Shown here one piece after another: positions 5,641 to 5,815 of a stretch of 5,815 nucleotides of DNA (positions are counted from its first letter, which is position 1; every line of letters begins with the position of its first letter). The DNA comes from Deltaproteobacteria bacterium (GTDB lineage Bacteria; Desulfobacterota; Desulfobacteria; Desulfobacterales; B30-G6), in contig QMMS01000291.1 of assembly GCA_003647375.1 (NCBI GenBank), positions 1 to 5,815 of the forward strand. Reading direction: 5' to 3'. The notes beneath the pieces were generated by a model, which had not been told where the DNA came from, made no database searches, and saw only the letters and a list, made by a program, of their open reading frames with translations. Made by a program: the position numbers and the translations under genes.

Positions 5641-5681
5641 TTCTATGCAATTTGCAAGTTTAATCTTCATTTTGCATAGAA
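5641..5681 (-). promoter_or_regulatory. Perfect 10-bp inverted repeat upstream of the ATPase gene (possible operator)
   Basis: TTCTATGCAA (5641-5650) is repeated exactly in inverted form, TTGCATAGAA (5672-5681), with a 21-base spacer (5651-5671) that itself contains TTGCAA. Centre-to-centre spacing of the arms is 31 bases, three helical turns, which suits a dimeric or looping DNA-binding protein. It lies about 95-135 bases ahead of the ATPase ATG. An RNA hairpin in the leader is the alternative. Confidence 0.5.
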
Positions 5682-5815
5682 TTACCGAAAAGCCAGTGGT
5701 GAGAGGTCGCCACCCGGGATATCATCCGGTTAACCCCAAGGTTGCATAAACAACATGGCAAAGGATAATCAATAGGTTGTTATTATAACCAATATCATAG
5801 GAAAAACATCATTTC
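5682..5815. other. Non-coding upstream region of the ATPase gene
   Basis: No gene is visible on either strand. On the minus strand a perfect TATAAT (5787 to 5782) could be a -10 box, but no good -35 lies 16-18 bases before it, and it would give a leader of about 230 bases. GGTGAGAGGTCGCCACC (near 5698-5714) is a partial palindrome. Confidence 0.3.

Noticed and set aside
5546..5650. N-terminal extension of the ATPase from TTG 5650
   Set aside because: The family start is at MIPRD (5545); the extension has no conserved look, starts inside an inverted repeat and lacks a ribosome site.
1..5815. CRISPR array, tRNA or rRNA genes
   Set aside because: There are no regularly spaced direct repeats and no cloverleaf or rRNA signature on either strand; the repeats found are inverted or a single distant pair.

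Overview
The window reads as a chromosomal stretch from a delta-type sulfate reducer, most likely Desulfobacterales (Desulfobacterota). I infer this from gene content and not from any marker gene. The clues are the paired TIGR04282/TIGR04283 transferases, a DUF3047 relative, a tiny RRxGxDRR-repeat protein, and several palindromic intergenic elements of a kind I associate with that order. Base composition is moderate (mid-40s % GC by eye), with AT-rich intergenic stretches.

Layout: 1-93 is the edge of a large imperfect hairpin. A strong terminator (203-241) follows the minus-strand small gene (265-414, possibly to 492). From 493 to 944 there is no gene, but this gap holds a 145-bp fold-back element (714-858) flanked by AACT duplications and a 30-bp leader repeat (861-890). 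A TIGR04283-type glycosyltransferase (945-1697, +) runs into a 37-bp-arm inverted repeat (1644-1746) that encodes its last 17 residues. On the minus strand, reading right to left, are a TIGR04282/DUF2064 transferase (2204-2893) and then a shortened DUF3047 relative (1803-2192), apparently one operon. A second copy of the leader repeat (3029-3058) precedes an M48 membrane metallopeptidase (best start TTG 3094, end 4338, +). An AAA ATPase with a DUF4143 C-terminal region (4370-5545, -) converges on it, and a perfect 10-bp inverted repeat (5641-5681) lies upstream of that gene.

The two transferases belong to families that often occur together and are now linked to arsenosugar-type or rSAM/selenodomain clusters. 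Here they are on opposite strands in convergent order, with the DUF3047 fragment between them and no radical-SAM partner in view. The M48 protease and the ATPase look like independent loci. I see no coherent new multi-gene system. The more original signals are non-coding: a leader repeat shared by two unrelated genes, a fold-back element inserted at the edge of one copy (the other copy acts as a natural empty site), a palindrome that has become the end of a protein, and a possible 8-codon upstream ORF whose stop overlaps the start of the protease gene.
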